Positions 5,813-8,156 of a stretch of 8,156 bases of DNA are shown here, piece by piece. The notes below the pieces were generated by a model. That model saw only the letters and a program-made list of their open reading frames with translations. It did not search any database and had not been told where the DNA came from. This DNA is from Brevibacterium picturae (GTDB lineage Bacteria > Actinomycetota > Actinomycetes > Actinomycetales > Brevibacteriaceae): NCBI RefSeq assembly GCF_030453725.1, contig NZ_JAKDJU010000136.1, positions 1 through 8,156 of the forward strand, given 5' to 3'. Numbering within the stretch: the stretch's first letter is position 1; each line of letters starts with the position of its first letter. Position numbers and translations under genes: made by a program.

Positions 5813-8156
5813 GCCAGACAGGCGAAGCCATCGTCTTCGGACGCGCTCGCGAGGTCCAGACGATGGAGAACTCATTGCGCGATTCGTCGTCCGGCGGAAT
5901 CCTCATCGAGGGGGAGGGCGGCTCGGGCAAGACCTTCCTGGCCTCCCTCATCCATCGCCGCCGCGGCGGGGCGGAGCTGTGGCTGCGCGGCGACCGAATA
6001 TTCAGGTCGGTCGACTTCGGGGCGCTCGGACTGTTCGTGGACCTCGACAAGGACCCGAGCGATCTGCTCTACCGCGTCGTTTCTGTGCTGACAGGAGACC
6101 GACCCACACCCGTGATCTTCATCGACGATGCCCACGACCTCGACCATCGCAGCCTCGGCGTGCTCTCGCAGCTGGCCAATGATGGTGATATCAAGATCGT
6201 GGCGACACATCGTCGAGACCCGACTTGCCGTGAGCACCCGTTCGAGGATCTCGTCGCGGACCACATTCTCGACCACATCGATCTCAGCCCGCTCGATTCC
6301 GACTCCTATGCGGAGATGGTTGAGCACCACCTCGGCGGGATCGTCTCACGCGGAGTCCTCGACATCGTCGAATTCCATTCGGGCAGAGTGCCGGGAAAGA
6401 TGGTCGAACTCCTCGGCTACACGAACCGGGCCAAGAGATTCTACGACCGGCAAGGAGTCTGGGTCCTCGACGGCCGCGATGTCGACTACGACGAACGTGC
6501 ACGCGACGTCACGCGCATCGACCTTGAAGAGTACCCGCCGCAGACACGAGAAGCTCTTGAGCTCGTCGTCCTCGCCGGGGAAGTCGACGTTGAAGTCATG
6601 CTCACTGCGGGGCTGGGAGAAGCAGCCGATGCTCTTGCGGACGCCGGGGAGATCCTGCTCGAAAACCGGGGTCGACGCGTGTACGTGGCCGTGGAGAACC
6701 ATAAGTCCGAGACGATTCGGTACACGATTCCTGACGGCCGGAGCCGACAGATGTATGACTTCGTCCTCACCAGCAGTGCGTCATCCCCATCTGCGTGGGC
6801 ACGCATGCTGCGGATGGACTGGGCGCTGGGCTGCGGGGTCAAAACAGAGGTCCAGGACCTCATCGATGCCGCCCGCGTGGCGGCACGGATTGGTGAATGG
6901 CAGAGGGCGCTGCGAATGCTCATCGAAGTGCCGACCGATCAGATGGAGGCACATGAGCTCTGCGATCTCGGACATCTCTATTGTGAGGTGAATCAGGCGG
7001 CCCTCGGCTTTGATGTGCTTGCGCAAGCTGTGCAGAAGGCCTGCTGTGCCGACGTCATCGTCGAAGCGTTCGTCGTCTGGGTCTACAGGGATTTCGATCA
7101 CAGTTCTCCGACCTTGACCCTCGACAGGTTCCGTGACGCGCTTGACCATGTCGAGGGTCTCGACGGGGAAGAGCCTCGACAGGGCGACGGGTGTGAGGGC
7201 GGCGGTCTCGCCGAAGCCCACAGCAACGGAATCGATGTGGACACCGCTCGTGGCATCATCGACCATCTGGGCACTCGTCCTCTGCTGGTGGGAGCGGCCG
7301 ATCAGCACTTCCTGACCGAGGCCTTCGGCAATGAGCGATTGCCCGAATCCCTGCGCGTGCTCCTCACCGTCGCCTTGGCCGGCCGGATGCTCGAGCGGGG
7401 ACGAACCGCAGAAGCTCTCGATCTGCTCGACCGTGAGTCAGGTCGCAGCTACTCCGTGGGGACCGGGTCGATGATCTTGTCCATGGTCCGAGCCAATGCG
7501 CTGACCAACGCCGGCGACACGGAGCGGGCCAAACGAATCCTCAACGAGTTGCCGAGCGAGGACATCGCGTTCCTCACCGCTCGCAGCGGCCCCAGTGACC
7601 TGATCTGGAGTCGTGTCCACACCCTGGACGGAGCATTGCCTGAGGCGACACGCTCATCCCACGCAGCCGTTGAGGGACTCGAACACTGGAACCAGACGGT
7701 ATTTCTCGCGCTGGCAATCGCGGAGGCCTCATACGTGGCGATCGTGGGCGGCAACGCCGACGTCGCCGCCAACTACGAAGCCCGTTTCGATGCACTGCCG
7801 GCTCGCGGTCCCTACATCGAGTACCGCCGTGCGGTGATCATGATCCATGTCGCGAAGGGACTGCGCACCGGCGAGACCGTGTGGGTAGACAGGCTGCGAC
7901 AGTTGCTCACCGAGGCGATGAACGATGACTCATTCGGGCTCGCCGCGCTCATCAGGTTCATGCTGTTCAGACACTTCGAAGTGGTCGAACCCGAGGAGAT
8001 GTGCCTGCTGTCCGGGCGCGGGACAGGAGACCTGTTCCGGCTTCTCGGTCAGCTGGGAGCCGCGCTGCGTGAGCGCGACGGTGCGGCCCTGCTCGACATC
8101 GCCGCCATTCGCGACAAGAGCGAGCCAGACCTGGCCACGGTGTGCCGGACGCTGGC
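5809..8156 (+). CDS. second large P-loop ATPase, probable LAL-type regulator (partial)
   Basis: The frame is open from the ATG to the right edge (782 residues visible), so the 3' end is missing. It begins with FGRAREVQTMENSL, the usual entry to LAL/STAND ATPase domains. Walker A is GEGGSGKT (35-42) and Walker B is VIFIDDAHDLD (102-112), with a sensor-like IKIVATHRR at 128-136. Where the first regulator has TGGNP, this protein has HSGRVPGKM (190-198), so the motif is altered. The rest is helical, alanine- and leucine-rich and TPR-like. No helix-turn-helix is visible, but in the neighbouring regulator that domain starts near residue 785, so it would fall just beyond the edge. The start is supported by GGGAGG at 5796-5801 and by the 4-bp overlap with the upstream gene. 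It is either a second LAL transcription factor or an ATPase partner lacking DNA binding; the visible part cannot decide. Confidence 0.75.
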   Translation, partial: MSQTGEAIVFGRAREVQTMENSLRDSSSGGILIEGEGGSGKTFLASLIHRRRGGAELWLRGDRIFRSVDFGALGLFVDLDKDPSDLLYRVVSVLTGDRPTPVIFIDDAHDLDHRSLGVLSQLANDGDIKIVATHRRDPTCREHPFEDLVADHILDHIDLSPLDSDSYAEMVEHHLGGIVSRGVLDIVEFHSGRVPGKMVELLGYTNRAKRFYDRQGVWVLDGRDVDYDERARDVTRIDLEEYPPQTREALELVVLAGEVDVEVMLTAGLGEAADALADAGEILLENRGRRVYVAVENHKSETIRYTIPDGRSRQMYDFVLTSSASSPSAWARMLRMDWALGCGVKTEVQDLIDAARVAARIGEWQRALRMLIEVPTDQMEAHELCDLGHLYCEVNQAALGFDVLAQAVQKACCADVIVEAFVVWVYRDFDHSSPTLTLDRFRDALDHVEGLDGEEPRQGDGCEGGGLAEAHSNGIDVDTARGIIDHLGTRPLLVGAADQHFLTEAFGNERLPESLRVLLTVALAGRMLERGRTAEALDLLDRESGRSYSVGTGSMILSMVRANALTNAGDTERAKRILNELPSEDIAFLTARSGPSDLIWSRVHTLDGALPEATRSSHAAVEGLEHWNQTVFLALAIAEASYVAIVGGNADVAANYEARFDALPARGPYIEYRRAVIMIHVAKGLRTGETVWVDRLRQLLTEAMNDDSFGLAALIRFMLFRHFEVVEPEEMCLLSGRGTGDLFRLLGQLGAALRERDGAALLDIAAIRDKSEPDLATVCRTL

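Noticed and set aside
6128..6991. 287-codon plus-strand frame inside the second regulator
   Set aside because: It is Ser/Thr/Arg-rich with no motifs, and it lies within the frame that carries Walker A and B and continues to the window edge.

Overview
The window reads as chromosomal DNA of a high-GC Gram-positive bacterium (Actinomycetota). The evidence is GC-rich third codon positions, strong AGGAG-type ribosome binding sites, an actinobacterial-style pair of acyl-CoA dehydrogenase subunits, and very large LuxR-family ATPase regulators. A Micrococcales organism such as Brevibacterium would fit, but that is an impression and cannot be proven from the sequence alone.

Layout. Positions 1-380 hold no convincing gene. 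They carry two strong hairpins (83-142 and 183-230) and a 35-bp-period repeat (about 261-361), which looks like a terminator zone between the minus-strand operon and something upstream. Positions 381-2761 hold a two-gene minus-strand operon. The first gene is a PimC-type large acyl-CoA dehydrogenase subunit (2761 to 1568), and a PimD-type small subunit (1529 to 381) follows after 38 bp. Positions 2762-3268 are a 507-bp divergent intergenic region. It has a candidate promoter for each direction, an 11-bp direct repeat upstream of the dehydrogenase promoter, and a dyad that fills the spacer of the regulator promoter. Positions 3269-5812 encode a LAL-type (large ATP-binding LuxR) regulator of 847 aa. 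Its stop overlaps the start of a second large P-loop ATPase of the same general build (5809 onward), which runs off the right edge after 782 visible residues.

How the parts may work together. The two dehydrogenase subunits have complementary sets of acyl-CoA dehydrogenase motifs. Each lacks what the other keeps, so they most likely form one obligate heteromeric FAD enzyme that oxidises an acyl-CoA thioester. The substrate cannot be read from the sequence. The translationally coupled pair of large ATPase regulators, transcribed divergently from the operon, is the obvious candidate to control it, perhaps through the direct repeats at about -50 and -70 of the dehydrogenase promoter. That regulatory link is inference. 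The most unusual element is the coupled pair of STAND/LAL-type ATPases, whose nucleotide-binding domains have diverged from each other.
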